Below are positions 54,230-63,052 of a stretch of 64,000 bases of DNA, piece after piece; the first letter of the stretch is position 1, and every line of letters starts with the position of its first letter. The translations under genes and the position numbers were made by a program. Source of the DNA: Beduinella massiliensis (lineage in GTDB: Bacteria; Bacillota; Clostridia; Christensenellales; Aristaeellaceae). Where the stretch lies: positions 3,357,674 through 3,421,673 of the forward strand of contig NZ_LT963430.1 of assembly GCF_900199405.1 (NCBI RefSeq), written 5' to 3'. The notes under the pieces are model-generated. The model was not told where the DNA came from. It worked only from the letters and a program-made list of their open reading frames with translations, and ran no database searches.

Positions 54230-56505
54230 CTATGCCTGCTGCTCGTTTTCCCGGTACTGGCCCGGGGTGACGCCCTCGTACTTCTTGAACACCCGGATGA
54301 ACGTCACGCTGTTGTTGTATCCGGTGAGCTCCGCGATTTCGCGGATGCTCCGCTCGCTCGCGCTCAGCAGCTGCTTGGCCGCCTTCAGCCGCGTGTGGTG
54401 GATGTAATCGAGGGTGCCCATGCCCAGCAGCCGCTGAAACACGCGCGTAATCGCGACGGGCGTCACGCCCATCGCCTCCGCGACCATCGCGACCGAGAGG
54501 TCCTGCTGCGCGTAGCGCGCCTGAATAAAGGCGGAGGCCCCGTCCACCAGCTCCGCGCCCTCCACGCGCGGGGGCACGGAGGCGCGCATGGCCTCGTCCA
54601 TCTCGCGCAGCAGCGCGTTCATCTCGCGCCGCAGATCCGGCACGGTCTTGCAGACCATCAGCCGCTCCACGGGGCGCAGCGTCTCCAGCACCGGCAGCTG
54701 CTCCGGCGAGCAGGGCGTGCCCACGATGCGGCTGAGCGAATAGATCAGGCCGTACAGGTTGCACTTCATCGCCTGAATCGACATGCCGCCCACGCGGAAC
54801 GTCTCGTCCAGCATCTCCCCGAAGACCTTCTGCGCCTGCGGGTACTGCCCGGCGCGCAGGAGGTTTATCAGCTTTTCCTCCGACACCATGGTGTTGACCA
54901 TGCGATCCTCGCTCCTTTGGGGCATGTCCCCGTAAAAGCAAACCCCGCCGAGCCCCATCAGATGGGCGTACTCCAGCAGCTCGCTGCACTCCAGGTAGGC
55001 CTCGTGGATGCCGCCCGCGTCCTCGTGCACCGCGCTCACGCAGGCCTCCGCCGCCTCCCCGCCGCAGGCGGCGAGCGCCGCCTCCAAGCAGGCGCGCAGC
55101 CGCTCCCGCCCATCCCGCTCTCCGCTGACGATGACGCACGCTTCGCTTTCCAGCAGCACGTAGGCCGCGTCCAGGCGGGGCAGCAGGTGCGTGCGAATCG
55201 CCCCTTCGAGCGTCCCGCACGGCCGCGCCGGGCTTCTTCCCGCGCGCAGGCCGAAGACGACGACCGCGTAGCCGTCCCCCTTCAGCCGCATGCCGCACTC
55301 GCGCAGCACGCCCTCGATTTCGTAGGCGTCCACCAGCGAGCCCTGCAAAAGCGACGTAAGGAACCGGCGGCGCAGCGCCTCCTCCTGGTCGCGGTTCAGC
55401 TCGCTGAGCGCCCAGTTTTCCCGCTGAACGGACTGGATGGACATCTCCAGCGCGGCATATTCGTTCTTTGCGCCGCGCGGTTCCGGCGCCTCGGGCTCCG
55501 CGTCCATCAGCCGGACGAGACGCTGCACCGGCGTATAGTGAAACCGCGCAAGCAGGAACGAAAGCGCCACGCCGACCGCGAGCGTCACCCCCAGCACAGC
55601 CGCGAAGAACAGCAGCAGCGTATCGCGCGGCCGCTGATAGACGCTGCGCGGAATGAGCGATATGTAGCGCCATCCGTTGACCTCAGAGGCGATGTCCGTC
55701 ACGTAAAATTCCTGCCCCTGAATCCGCTGCAGCTTCATGTGCATGCCGTCCGGGCCAAGCTGCGCGCAGCGGAGTACCCCCCCCCCCCACTTCCGAGGGA
55801 GATCACGTTCCCGGACGAATCGATGATGCCCACGTACGCGCCCGACAGCCATTCGTTCTGCGTTACCTGCCGGTTCAGGTTCTCCATGCTCAGCTCCACG
55901 CCCAGCACGGCGCTGTGCGAGGAAGCCGCGCCCACCGGCAGGCTGTAGAACAGGAACGCCCTGTTCAGCGCGCTGTCCGCCTGCGCGGTGATCGTCTCAT
56001 ACTTCCGGAAAAACGGCTGTTCATGCATCTGCCGCCACGCATCCAGCGTCAGCGTCTGTCCGTCTCCGAAGTGCTTTTGAAAATACTCTTCCGCCGAATA
56101 CTTGCCCTCCGGGGTGAGCACGTAATCGCCCTTCAACAGGTAGATGTACAGGCCGCCCACATAGCTGGAAGCAAAGCGGACCTCCGAAAGCCGTTTGACC
56201 ACCGGCACGTTGAGGTAAGCGCTCTGCGGGCTGCGCCGCACGCCCTGCTGGGCGATCAGGCTGTTGAGCTGCGTGTCGAGCGACAGCTCCATGCACCACT
56301 CCTGCAGCACCTTGAACGTGTCGTCAAAGGACGCGCGCAGCGTTTCCAGGCTGGCGTCGTTCGCCCGCTCGATTTCGCGGGTCAGAATTTGGTTGGATTG
56401 AAGCGCCGCAATCGCCTGGGCGATTGTCGATAGAATCAGCATGAGCAGAAAAGACGCAAGCAGTACCCAGTAGACGCTGAGCCGTCTCCGTTGAAAGTGG
56501 CGCAT
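54230..56505 (-). CDS. Membrane-bound AraC-family sensor/regulator, interrupted by frameshift at a G12 tract
   Basis: Two overlapping frames make one gene. Codons 1-243 (from 56505) hold a first membrane helix (about 14-36) and a dCache-like extracellular sensor; the second frame continues with the rest of the sensor, a helix (about 290-310), a cytoplasmic part and a C-terminal AraC domain (ELTGYNNSVTFIRVFKKYEG) ending at 54230. The break is at 12 consecutive G on the coding strand (55788-55777). One more G, or two fewer, would give a continuous protein of about 758 residues, close to the 770 of the similar regulator at 10500-12812. As written the protein stops soon after the tract. Either phase variation or a sequencing error. 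Confidence 0.85.
55777..55788 (-). repeat. Homopolymer of 12 G (coding strand)
   Basis: The only mononucleotide run of this length I noticed in the window; it lies exactly at the frame change in the AraC-type gene. Confidence 0.95.
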
Positions 56506-56556
56506 TCCAATCCTCCCGCATCCTCAGCCTCCACACCTCCATACGGGGAACGCGCA

Positions 56557-57678
56557 TCAGTCGTTCAACGCGACGAACCGATCCGCCACATTCTGAATGG
56601 ACAGGGCGTCGTATCCCCGCAGATACGTGCAAAGGGTGTCGTTAAACCTATCATACCAGTACGCGGGGATATTATCAATACCGATACAGGCGCCGACGAT
56701 GCTTCCGACCGTCGCGCCGGTGCAGTCGTTGTCCAGACCCATGGCGACGCATTCGCTGACGCACTTCGTAAAGTTCAGGCCGCCGAGCTTGAGCGCGAAC
56801 ACGATGGCGCACATGTTGTTGATCGTATGAACCGCGTGCATATCTGGAAACTTCCCGTCGATCAGCATGCGGGCGCGCAGGTAATTCTTCGGCGCCTGTG
56901 CCATGGCCCATTCCAGCGCCTTGTACAGCTCGCTCCCCCGTGGGATCTGCCTCATGCCCTCCCGCACCGCCTCCAGCGGCGTCTTCGCCGTAAACGCCGC
57001 CGCGACCGCGGCCGCGCAGAACATTTCGCCGTAGATTCCGTTCTGACGGTGGGTCAGGTACGCGTCGTTATAGCACATTCTGGCTGCTCCCGCCGGATCG
57101 CCCGCCGCCGCGTAGCCGAAGGCGTCCGCGCGGATCGCCGCGCCGATCCATTCCACGAATTCATTGGAATTCGCGGCGAAGGCGGCCTTCGTGCCCGACC
57201 GCAGCTGACGCAGCGCTTCGTCCTCAGCCGTGCACGCTGCGGGCAGAATATCGACCCACATCCGGCCCGCGTCCTCGATCGAATAGCGCTTCCCGTACTT
57301 TTCCAGTATCAGCAGGTTCAGAATCGTGTACGTGATATCGTCGTCTACGGGAACCTGGCAGAGCTGATCCTCCAGATACGCCGTACGCAGGTTTTTTTCG
57401 TAATGCACGTAATCCGGCTGGTCGGTTGCGCGCCAATACGCGGTCGGCGGGAAGGGCGTCGCGGATTCCAGCGCGAGCGCCTGCATGCGCATGACTGAAT
57501 AGCCCTCGACCGGAACGCCCAGCACGCATCCGGCGCACCGGCCCATCAGCGCGCCCAGCATGCGCCCGCGCAGGTTGTCCGGCCTTTGCGCGGGCGCGTC
57601 CGCCCCCTCGGGGCGCAGCGCGAGGATCTCCTCCAGCGCGTCGGGCTGGTGCGCGGTAAGGTTGCGATAATAAGCCAT
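56557..57678 (-). CDS. ADP-ribosylglycohydrolase family protein
   Basis: 373 residues. The DraG/ARH all-helical core is shown by RGRMLGALMGRCAGCVLGVP (about 37-56), the metal site VDDDITYT (Asp112-114) and GLDNDCTGATVGS (314-326), which hold two Mg2+ in the family. Family members remove ADP-ribose from proteins or act on related N-glycosidic bonds; several sugar-operon members have unknown substrates. It lies 42 bp downstream of the importer 4 permeases, so a nucleoside-like or glycoside substrate is plausible. Confidence 0.88.
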   Translation of the reverse strand: MAYYRNLTAHQPDALEEILALRPEGADAPAQRPDNLRGRMLGALMGRCAGCVLGVPVEGYSVMRMQALALESATPFPPTAYWRATDQPDYVHYEKNLRTAYLEDQLCQVPVDDDITYTILNLLILEKYGKRYSIEDAGRMWVDILPAACTAEDEALRQLRSGTKAAFAANSNEFVEWIGAAIRADAFGYAAAGDPAGAARMCYNDAYLTHRQNGIYGEMFCAAAVAAAFTAKTPLEAVREGMRQIPRGSELYKALEWAMAQAPKNYLRARMLIDGKFPDMHAVHTINNMCAIVFALKLGGLNFTKCVSECVAMGLDNDCTGATVGSIVGACIGIDNIPAYWYDRFNDTLCTYLRGYDALSIQNVADRFVALND

Positions 57679-57719
57679 GGCGGCAATCTCCTTTCGATAT
57701 GCGCCCAGTCAGCGCTTCC

Positions 57720-58598
57720 TCAGCCCTTGACCGCGCCGATCATCACGCCCTTGATGAAAAAGCGCTGCAGGAACGGGTAAAGGCAGAGGATTGGCGCGGT
57801 AGCGATGACGATCGTGCAGTACTTGACGAGCACCTGATACATGTCGTTCGTATAGGTGCCGACGCTGTTCATGTTCGTCATGGTGCTCATGTCGTTATTG
57901 ATGAGGATTTCGCGCAGGATCAGCTGCAGCGGAAACTTCGCGCGGTCGCGCAGGAAGATCATCTGGTTGAACCATTCGTTCCAGTGGCCCACGCCGTAAA
58001 AGAGCGTCATGGTCGCGAGCATCGGGCCGGAGAGCGGCAGGAAGATGCGCGCGAAGATGGTCAGCGGGCCCGCGCCGTCGATCTTGGCGGACTCCTCCAG
58101 GCTCACCGGAATCTCCTGAAACGACGTGCGCATGACGATCAGGTTCCAGGAGGAGACGAGGCTGACCAGAATGACGACCATGCGCGTGTTGTTCAGGCCC
58201 ATGCTGTTCACCATCAGGTACAGCGGAATGAGGCCGCCCGAGAAGTACATCGTGAAGATGACACCCTTCATGATCGGCCCCGCCAGCATCGCATCCCGGC
58301 GCGAGACGACGAACGCGCCCATGGCCGTCACCAGCAGGTTCAGCGTCGTTCCGACGACCACGAAGAAGATCGTGTTCACGTAGCCGGAGGCGATGTTGGG
58401 GTTGCGCAGCGTGAGGGCGTACCCCTCCCACGTAAAGCCCAGCGACTTCCATAGAATTCCGGAATGCTGCATGAGCCTGCCCGGTTCGCTGAAGGAAGCG
58501 AAGACGATGTACAGAATCGGATACAGGCACAGGAACGTAAAGGCCGTGAGCACGACGGCGTTGACGGCGGGAAAGATATGATCCTTTTTCTCTACCAT
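57720..58598 (-). CDS. Sugar ABC transporter permease, YtcP-type (importer 4)
   Basis: 292 residues, six membrane helices; coupling loop EESAKIDGAGPLTIFARIFLP; ends IKGVMIGAVKG. Thirteen bases after the LplB-type gene. Confidence 0.93.
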   Translation of the reverse strand: MVEKKDHIFPAVNAVVLTAFTFLCLYPILYIVFASFSEPGRLMQHSGILWKSLGFTWEGYALTLRNPNIASGYVNTIFFVVVGTTLNLLVTAMGAFVVSRRDAMLAGPIMKGVIFTMYFSGGLIPLYLMVNSMGLNNTRMVVILVSLVSSWNLIVMRTSFQEIPVSLEESAKIDGAGPLTIFARIFLPLSGPMLATMTLFYGVGHWNEWFNQMIFLRDRAKFPLQLILREILINNDMSTMTNMNSVGTYTNDMYQVLVKYCTIVIATAPILCLYPFLQRFFIKGVMIGAVKG

Positions 58599-58611
58599 TT
58601 TCCTTTCCCCC

Positions 58612-59529
58612 TTACCACAGCGAGTTGCCGGTCACGCGGCGTGAAAGCGCGTTGGCGATCACCAGAATCGTAAAATTGATGACGGAGTTGAACACGTTGA
58701 CCGCCGCAGAGTAGCTGTAGTTGAACTCCATCAGGCCCTTGCGGTATACGTAGGTGGATATGACGTCCGCCGTGTCGTAGAGCATGGGGTTGTACAGCAG
58801 GATGATCTTTTCAAAGCCCACGCTCATCACCTGGCCGATGCGCAGGATGAAGAGCACCACGATCATGCTGCTGATGCCCGGCAGCGTGACGTGCAGCATC
58901 TTGCGGAACCGTCCCGCGCCGTCCATGGTCGCCGCCTCGTACAGCTGCGGGTCGATGCCCGAAAGCGCCGCGATGTAGATGATCGATCCCCAGCCGATGC
59001 CCTGCCAGATGTCGGTGATCGTATAAATCGGCCGGAACCAGGCGGGCGTCGTAAAGAAGGAGATGCGTCTGCCGCCCAGCGCCATGATGATGCTGTTGAC
59101 CACGCCGTCCGACTTGGTAAATTCCAGCGTCATGCCGCAGACGACGACCAGCGAGATGAAGTGCGGCATGTATGAAATCGTCTGAACCGCTCGCTTGAAG
59201 GCGTTGGAGCGCACCTCGTTGAGCAGCAGCGCCAGCAGAATCGGCGCCGGGAAGGCGAACACGATCTGGTACAGGCTGATCATGACGGTGTTCGTGATGA
59301 GCTGCGAAAACGTGCGCGCCTTGAAGAAGGCCGCGAAATGTTTAAATCCAACCCATGGGCTGCCCATGATGCCCTGCGCCGGCGAAAAATCCTTGAACGC
59401 GATGATCTGCCCGTAAATCGGGCCATAGCAGAAAACCAGATAAAAGAGCACCATCGGCAAGGCAAGCAGGTACATGGTGCCGTTGCGCCGCATGTCCTGC
59501 CTCAGCCTCACGCCCATCGCTCTTTGCAT
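58612..59529 (-). CDS. Sugar ABC transporter permease, LplB-type (importer 4)
   Basis: 305 residues, six membrane helices; YGPIYGQIIAFKDF and GSPWVGFKHF; coupling loop EAATMDGAGRFRKMLHVTLP. GGGGAGG precedes the ATG. Separated from the binding-protein gene upstream by a 297-bp gap holding a structured repeat. Confidence 0.94.
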   Translation of the reverse strand: MQRAMGVRLRQDMRRNGTMYLLALPMVLFYLVFCYGPIYGQIIAFKDFSPAQGIMGSPWVGFKHFAAFFKARTFSQLITNTVMISLYQIVFAFPAPILLALLLNEVRSNAFKRAVQTISYMPHFISLVVVCGMTLEFTKSDGVVNSIIMALGGRRISFFTTPAWFRPIYTITDIWQGIGWGSIIYIAALSGIDPQLYEAATMDGAGRFRKMLHVTLPGISSMIVVLFILRIGQVMSVGFEKIILLYNPMLYDTADVISTYVYRKGLMEFNYSYSAAVNVFNSVINFTILVIANALSRRVTGNSLW

Positions 59530-59556
59530 GTGCTCACCTCCCCTACATCGTCAAGA

Positions 59557-59577
59557 AGGAGCCGTCCCGCGCTCCTC
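59557..59577 (+). repeat. 21-bp direct repeat, left
   Basis: AGGAGCCGTCCCGCGCTCCT plus C; identical copy at 59776-59796. The two bracket the structured element at 59578-59775. Confidence 0.9.
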
Positions 59578-59775
59578 AGATTATCAATAAAGCAACAACA
59601 TTCCAGAGGGGATGTACGAAGGGGAAACTTCCCCTTCCTGTGGAATCGTATCGACCGGCTTTGCCAGTCGGGCGGGGCGTTTTCCGCAGCATTTGCGGAG
59701 GAAAACTTCTCCCGTATCCTTCGTGCAAAATGAATCTTCATTTTGCACGAGGCCATCGACTTTGCCGATGGCCAG
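59578..59775. repeat. Dispersed structured repeat, well-preserved copy B
   Basis: 198 bp built of hairpins: GGGGAAACTTCCCC, CGAC-CGGCTTTGCCA-GTCG, TTCGTGCAAAATGAA / TTCATTTTGCACGA, and GGCCATCG-ACTTTGC-CGATGGCC. It shares ordered blocks with 20463-20665. It sits inside the importer 4 operon between the binding-protein and permease genes. Short frames through it are not convincing genes. Confidence 0.75.
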
Positions 59776-59819
59776 AGGAGCCGTCCCGCGCTCCTCTTAG
59801 GTCAGCCCGGGACGGCTCC
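59776..59819. repeat. Right direct repeat and attached inverted repeat
   Basis: 59776-59796 repeats 59557-59577; GGAGCCGTCCC (59777-59787) also pairs with GGGACGGCTCC (59809-59819) just after the binding-protein stop codon, giving a hairpin in the mRNA. Confidence 0.85.
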
Positions 59820-59826
59820 GCGCGTT

Positions 59827-61401
59827 TTAACGGTTGTTGTACATATCCAGCGCGATCTGCTGAATCTCAATCGCGCGCTCGATGCCGAGCGTCTTGAGCG
59901 TCTCGACGAACTCGTCGTACTTCTCCAGCGGCTCCGTGCCGAGGATGAACTTGAGCGCCATCTGGTCGCGGTAGGTATAGACCTCGGTCATGATGCCGTT
60001 GTACTCCGCGCTGTACTCCAGCGGAATGCTCGAGGGCGGCAGCATGTTGGCCATGTCGTTGTCCTTCGCCCAGGTGGTGATGGAGTCGAGGCTGGCCTGC
60101 GCATTTTCCGGCGGCATGGCGTAGCCCGTGTAGCGGAAGGTGCCGTTGAAGATCTTGTACTTCCAGGCCCACAGCGCGTACTCCAGGCCCTCTTCGTTCT
60201 TCAGGACGCGGTCGGTAAACTGCGGCTTGCCGTCCACGATGGTGTGGGTAAGGCCCTCAATGCCCCAGTTGCACAGCATGAACGCTTCGTCGGAGTACAT
60301 GTAATCCCACCAGCGCATCGCGATCGGCAGCTTTTCAGGGTCCAGCTTCGCGTTAACGTAGACCGTGGAATGGCCCGTTTCGACGTCATGCGTGAGGCAG
60401 CCGATGTGCAGCTGGTCGTCCGCGTTCTTCTTCGGGTAGGGAACGGCGGCAATCTTGCCCTGATCGCCGAGCAGCGCGTTGTACAGCGGCACGATGTCCT
60501 GATAGGTTTCGCAGATCGCGCCCGCCTTGCCGGTCGTCAGGTATTCCGCGTAGAAGTTCGCATCCGAAGCGGTAGAGGGGAAGTCCACGTCCAGCAGTCC
60601 CTCCTGATACCACTGGTTCATCAGCGTCAGGTATTCCTTGTAGCCCGCTTCGAGGGGACCGAACTTCACGACATTGTTTTCATGGTAGAAGTCCTTCGCC
60701 ACGCCGAACGCGCTGATGAATTCATGCATGCCCGGCAGGCCGCTCTTCTGCATAATCAAAGGCACCTGCGCGCCCTTCTGGTCGCGGAAGGCCACGAGCA
60801 TCTCGTGCCAGTCGTCCAGCGTCACCGGCATGTCGAGGCCCAGCTCCTCCAGCCAGTCCACGCGCACCGCGGGGCCTGCCCACGGGGAGATCGGGCCGGT
60901 GCTGTCCTCTTCGAGCATGAGCTCGCCGAAGCCCCAGATATGGCCGTCGTTGGTCTTCATCTGCTTGGCGATCTCGGGATACTTCTCGTAAATCGCCGTC
61001 AGGTTCGGGCAATACTGGGCGACGTAATCCTCCAGCGGGAGGAAGACGCCGTCCGCGATCGCCTTGGCGGCGCCGCCCGGGTAAGACGCGCCGGATTCCA
61101 TGCAGATAAAGTCCGGCAGGTCGTTCGCCGCGACCAGCAGGTTGAACTGCTCCGCCTCCTGGCCCGCGGCCGGATGAATCCACTCGATGTGGACGTTCGT
61201 GCGGCGCTCCAGCTCCTGATAAATCTCATTGCCGTTGTAGTCGGTCATCAGCTGCCGGGCGTTCGTGTGCGTCGGCTTCCAATAGGTAAAGGTCACGGTT
61301 TCCTCGCTCAGCGGGAGCGTGTAGGGCTCCGGTTCCGCCAGAGCGGCCGCCGCGCCGAGCGTCAGCGCGAGGGCGAGCAGTAGGGCAAGCAGTTTTTTCA
61401 T
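59827..61401 (-). CDS. Sugar ABC transporter solute-binding protein (importer 4)
   Basis: 524 residues. Signal peptide 1-22 (Leu/Ala-rich, cut after ALA); no lipobox. Family segments: VTFTYWKPTHTNARQL, AANDLPDFICM, VDWLEELGLDMPVTLDDWHEM hinge and the KTNDGHIWGF loop. ATG 61401 follows AAAGGGG at a rather long spacing; a frame upstream to 61521 has no start signal. First gene of the importer 4 operon, divergent from the GH172-like gene. Confidence 0.92.
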   Translation of the reverse strand: MKKLLALLLALALTLGAAAALAEPEPYTLPLSEETVTFTYWKPTHTNARQLMTDYNGNEIYQELERRTNVHIEWIHPAAGQEAEQFNLLVAANDLPDFICMESGASYPGGAAKAIADGVFLPLEDYVAQYCPNLTAIYEKYPEIAKQMKTNDGHIWGFGELMLEEDSTGPISPWAGPAVRVDWLEELGLDMPVTLDDWHEMLVAFRDQKGAQVPLIMQKSGLPGMHEFISAFGVAKDFYHENNVVKFGPLEAGYKEYLTLMNQWYQEGLLDVDFPSTASDANFYAEYLTTGKAGAICETYQDIVPLYNALLGDQGKIAAVPYPKKNADDQLHIGCLTHDVETGHSTVYVNAKLDPEKLPIAMRWWDYMYSDEAFMLCNWGIEGLTHTIVDGKPQFTDRVLKNEEGLEYALWAWKYKIFNGTFRYTGYAMPPENAQASLDSITTWAKDNDMANMLPPSSIPLEYSAEYNGIMTEVYTYRDQMALKFILGTEPLEKYDEFVETLKTLGIERAIEIQQIALDMYNNR

Positions 61402-61747
61402 CTGATGAATACCCCTTTCGTCACGATGGGCCGTGCTTTCTTTAGGCCGCCGCGGGCGCGCTCCGCAGCGGTTTTCGTAATTCAAAGGGTATCGTCTTTT
61501 CTTCGGCGTGTAAAGAAACAAAAAGATCCTATTTCAACATGAATCCGCTTCTTTTTCGCTCCTTTCCCTCTCCTTTTCCATCTTTTTTATATGGCATATA
61601 CCGTTTATTCACGTTAGCAATTTCAGCGGCGGCCACGCCTTAGGGCCTTTTCGTATACGCGAACAAAGCATTGCTATGAAGAATCGGCGCAGCCTGCTAT
61701 ACTGTATGCGAGAAACAAAGCGTCACCCATAAAGGAGGTTTTCTGCG
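61402..61747. other. Divergent intergenic region, 346 bp
   Basis: No gene. AT-rich for this genome. It contains CGTATACG (61652-61659) and an extended -10 TGCTATACT (61695-61703) facing the GH172-like gene; I found no convincing minus-strand promoter for importer 4. Confidence 0.5.
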
Positions 61748-62836
61748 ATGCATCATTCAAACCCGCTCGGCGGCGGCCTGTCCGATCTCGCCCTCTTAAC
61801 AAACGCCCAATCCCGTTCCCTCTCCCCGGAAAACAGGAACGGCGCGCCCGGCGGCGGGGCGCTCTGCCCGCTCGACCAGGGCAGCGCCCGCGAGGCTGCG
61901 CGCGAGCTGGGCGTCGGCTGGAAGGTCAACCCCTTCGTCGTCATCAAGGCCGGGACGACCTACGAAATCGGAGACATCGAGGGCCCCGGTACGATCGACC
62001 ACATCTGGATGACGCCGACGGGCGCATGGCGCGATTCCATCCTGCGCTTTTACTGGGACGACCAGCAGCAGCCCAGCGTCGAGTGCCCGGTGGGCGACTT
62101 CTTCGCCTGCGGCTGGGGACAGTACGCGCCCGTGACCTCGCTGGCGGTCTGCGTGAACCCCGGCTCCGCGTTCAACTGCTACTGGAAGATGCCCTTCAAA
62201 AAGCGCTGCCGCATCACCATGGAGAACCGCTCGGTGGACGACATGGTGCTCTACTATCAGGTGGACTACACCCTGACGGAGCTCCCGGAAAACGTCGCCT
62301 ACTTCCACGCGCAGTTCCGCCGCGTGAATCCGCTGCCCTATAAGGACGTGTATACCCTCCTAGACGGCGTCGAGGGCCACGGCCAGTACGTGGGCGTCTA
62401 CATGTGCTGGGGCGTCAACAGCTGCAACTGGTGGGGCGAGGGCGAAATCAAGTTCTACATCGACTCCGACACCGACGCGCCCACCATCTGCGGCACCGGC
62501 ACGGAGGATTACTTCTGCGGCTCCTATAACTTTGAGAACCAGAAGACGCACCGCTACGAGGCGTTCACCACCCCCTACAGCGGCATGCCGCAGGTCATCG
62601 AGCCGGACGGCCTGTACCGCTCGCAGCAGCGCTTCGGCCTCTACCGCTGGCACATCACCGACCCCGTTCGCTTTGAAAAGCGGCTGCGCGTGACGATTCA
62701 GGCCCTCGGCTGGCGCAGCCACGGCCGCTACCTGCCCCTGCAGGACGACATCTCCTCCGTCGCGTTCTGGTATCAGGACTTGCCCTCCAGCCCCTTCCCC
62801 CCGCTCCCCGACCGCGATGCGCTGGAAGTGATCTGA
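61748..62836 (+). CDS. GH172-like glycoside hydrolase (DUF2961)
   Basis: 362 residues, no signal peptide. DUF2961 features: N-terminal GGGLSDLALLTNAQSRSLS, GPGTIDHIWMT (80-90), RFYWDD, then WGEGEIKFYIDSD with Glu231/Glu233 and GTGTEDYFCGSY with Glu253. In characterised GH172 enzymes, which act on fructofuranosides or arabinofuranosides, acidic residues in these two motifs are catalytic. AAAGGAGG precedes the ATG. Located divergent from importer 4, it likely hydrolyses the sugar that importer delivers. The inverting/retaining substrate choice cannot be read here. Confidence 0.88.
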   Translation: MHHSNPLGGGLSDLALLTNAQSRSLSPENRNGAPGGGALCPLDQGSAREAARELGVGWKVNPFVVIKAGTTYEIGDIEGPGTIDHIWMTPTGAWRDSILRFYWDDQQQPSVECPVGDFFACGWGQYAPVTSLAVCVNPGSAFNCYWKMPFKKRCRITMENRSVDDMVLYYQVDYTLTELPENVAYFHAQFRRVNPLPYKDVYTLLDGVEGHGQYVGVYMCWGVNSCNWWGEGEIKFYIDSDTDAPTICGTGTEDYFCGSYNFENQKTHRYEAFTTPYSGMPQVIEPDGLYRSQQRFGLYRWHITDPVRFEKRLRVTIQALGWRSHGRYLPLQDDISSVAFWYQDLPSSPFPPLPDRDALEVI

Positions 62837-62879
62837 GCGCGCCCTCCGCGCTCTTCGGACGCGGAAAAAGCATACAAAA

Positions 62880-62923
62880 AAGAAACAGGCGGTGTTGCAG
62901 ATTAAAAAATCTGCGGCACCGCC
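62880..62923 (-). terminator. Terminator of the transposase gene
   Basis: Hairpin GGCGGTG-x-TGCAGATT / AATCTGC-x-CACCGCC (62888-62923); on the minus strand it is followed by TGTTTCTTTTTTG. Confidence 0.75.
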
Positions 62924-63052
62924 ATTGTTGTACTCTTTTATGGTCACAACGCAGCCAATTTCAGCAAATAATCGAACAGCAAATAGACGTCCAACACAAT
63001 CGTGTTTTTAGGGCGTCTGTTTATTATTAGCAAAAACAGTTTTTCTGGGAAA

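Noticed and set aside
54395..55948. 517-codon plus-strand frame crossing the G12 tract
   Set aside because: It spans the tract without a break, but its product is low-complexity and the opposite strand encodes a complete AraC architecture.
59612..59897. Short plus-strand frames through the structured repeat, with a peptide resembling one at 20584
   Set aside because: The similarity is explained by the shared DNA repeat; no start signals, and the hairpin structure accounts for the conservation.
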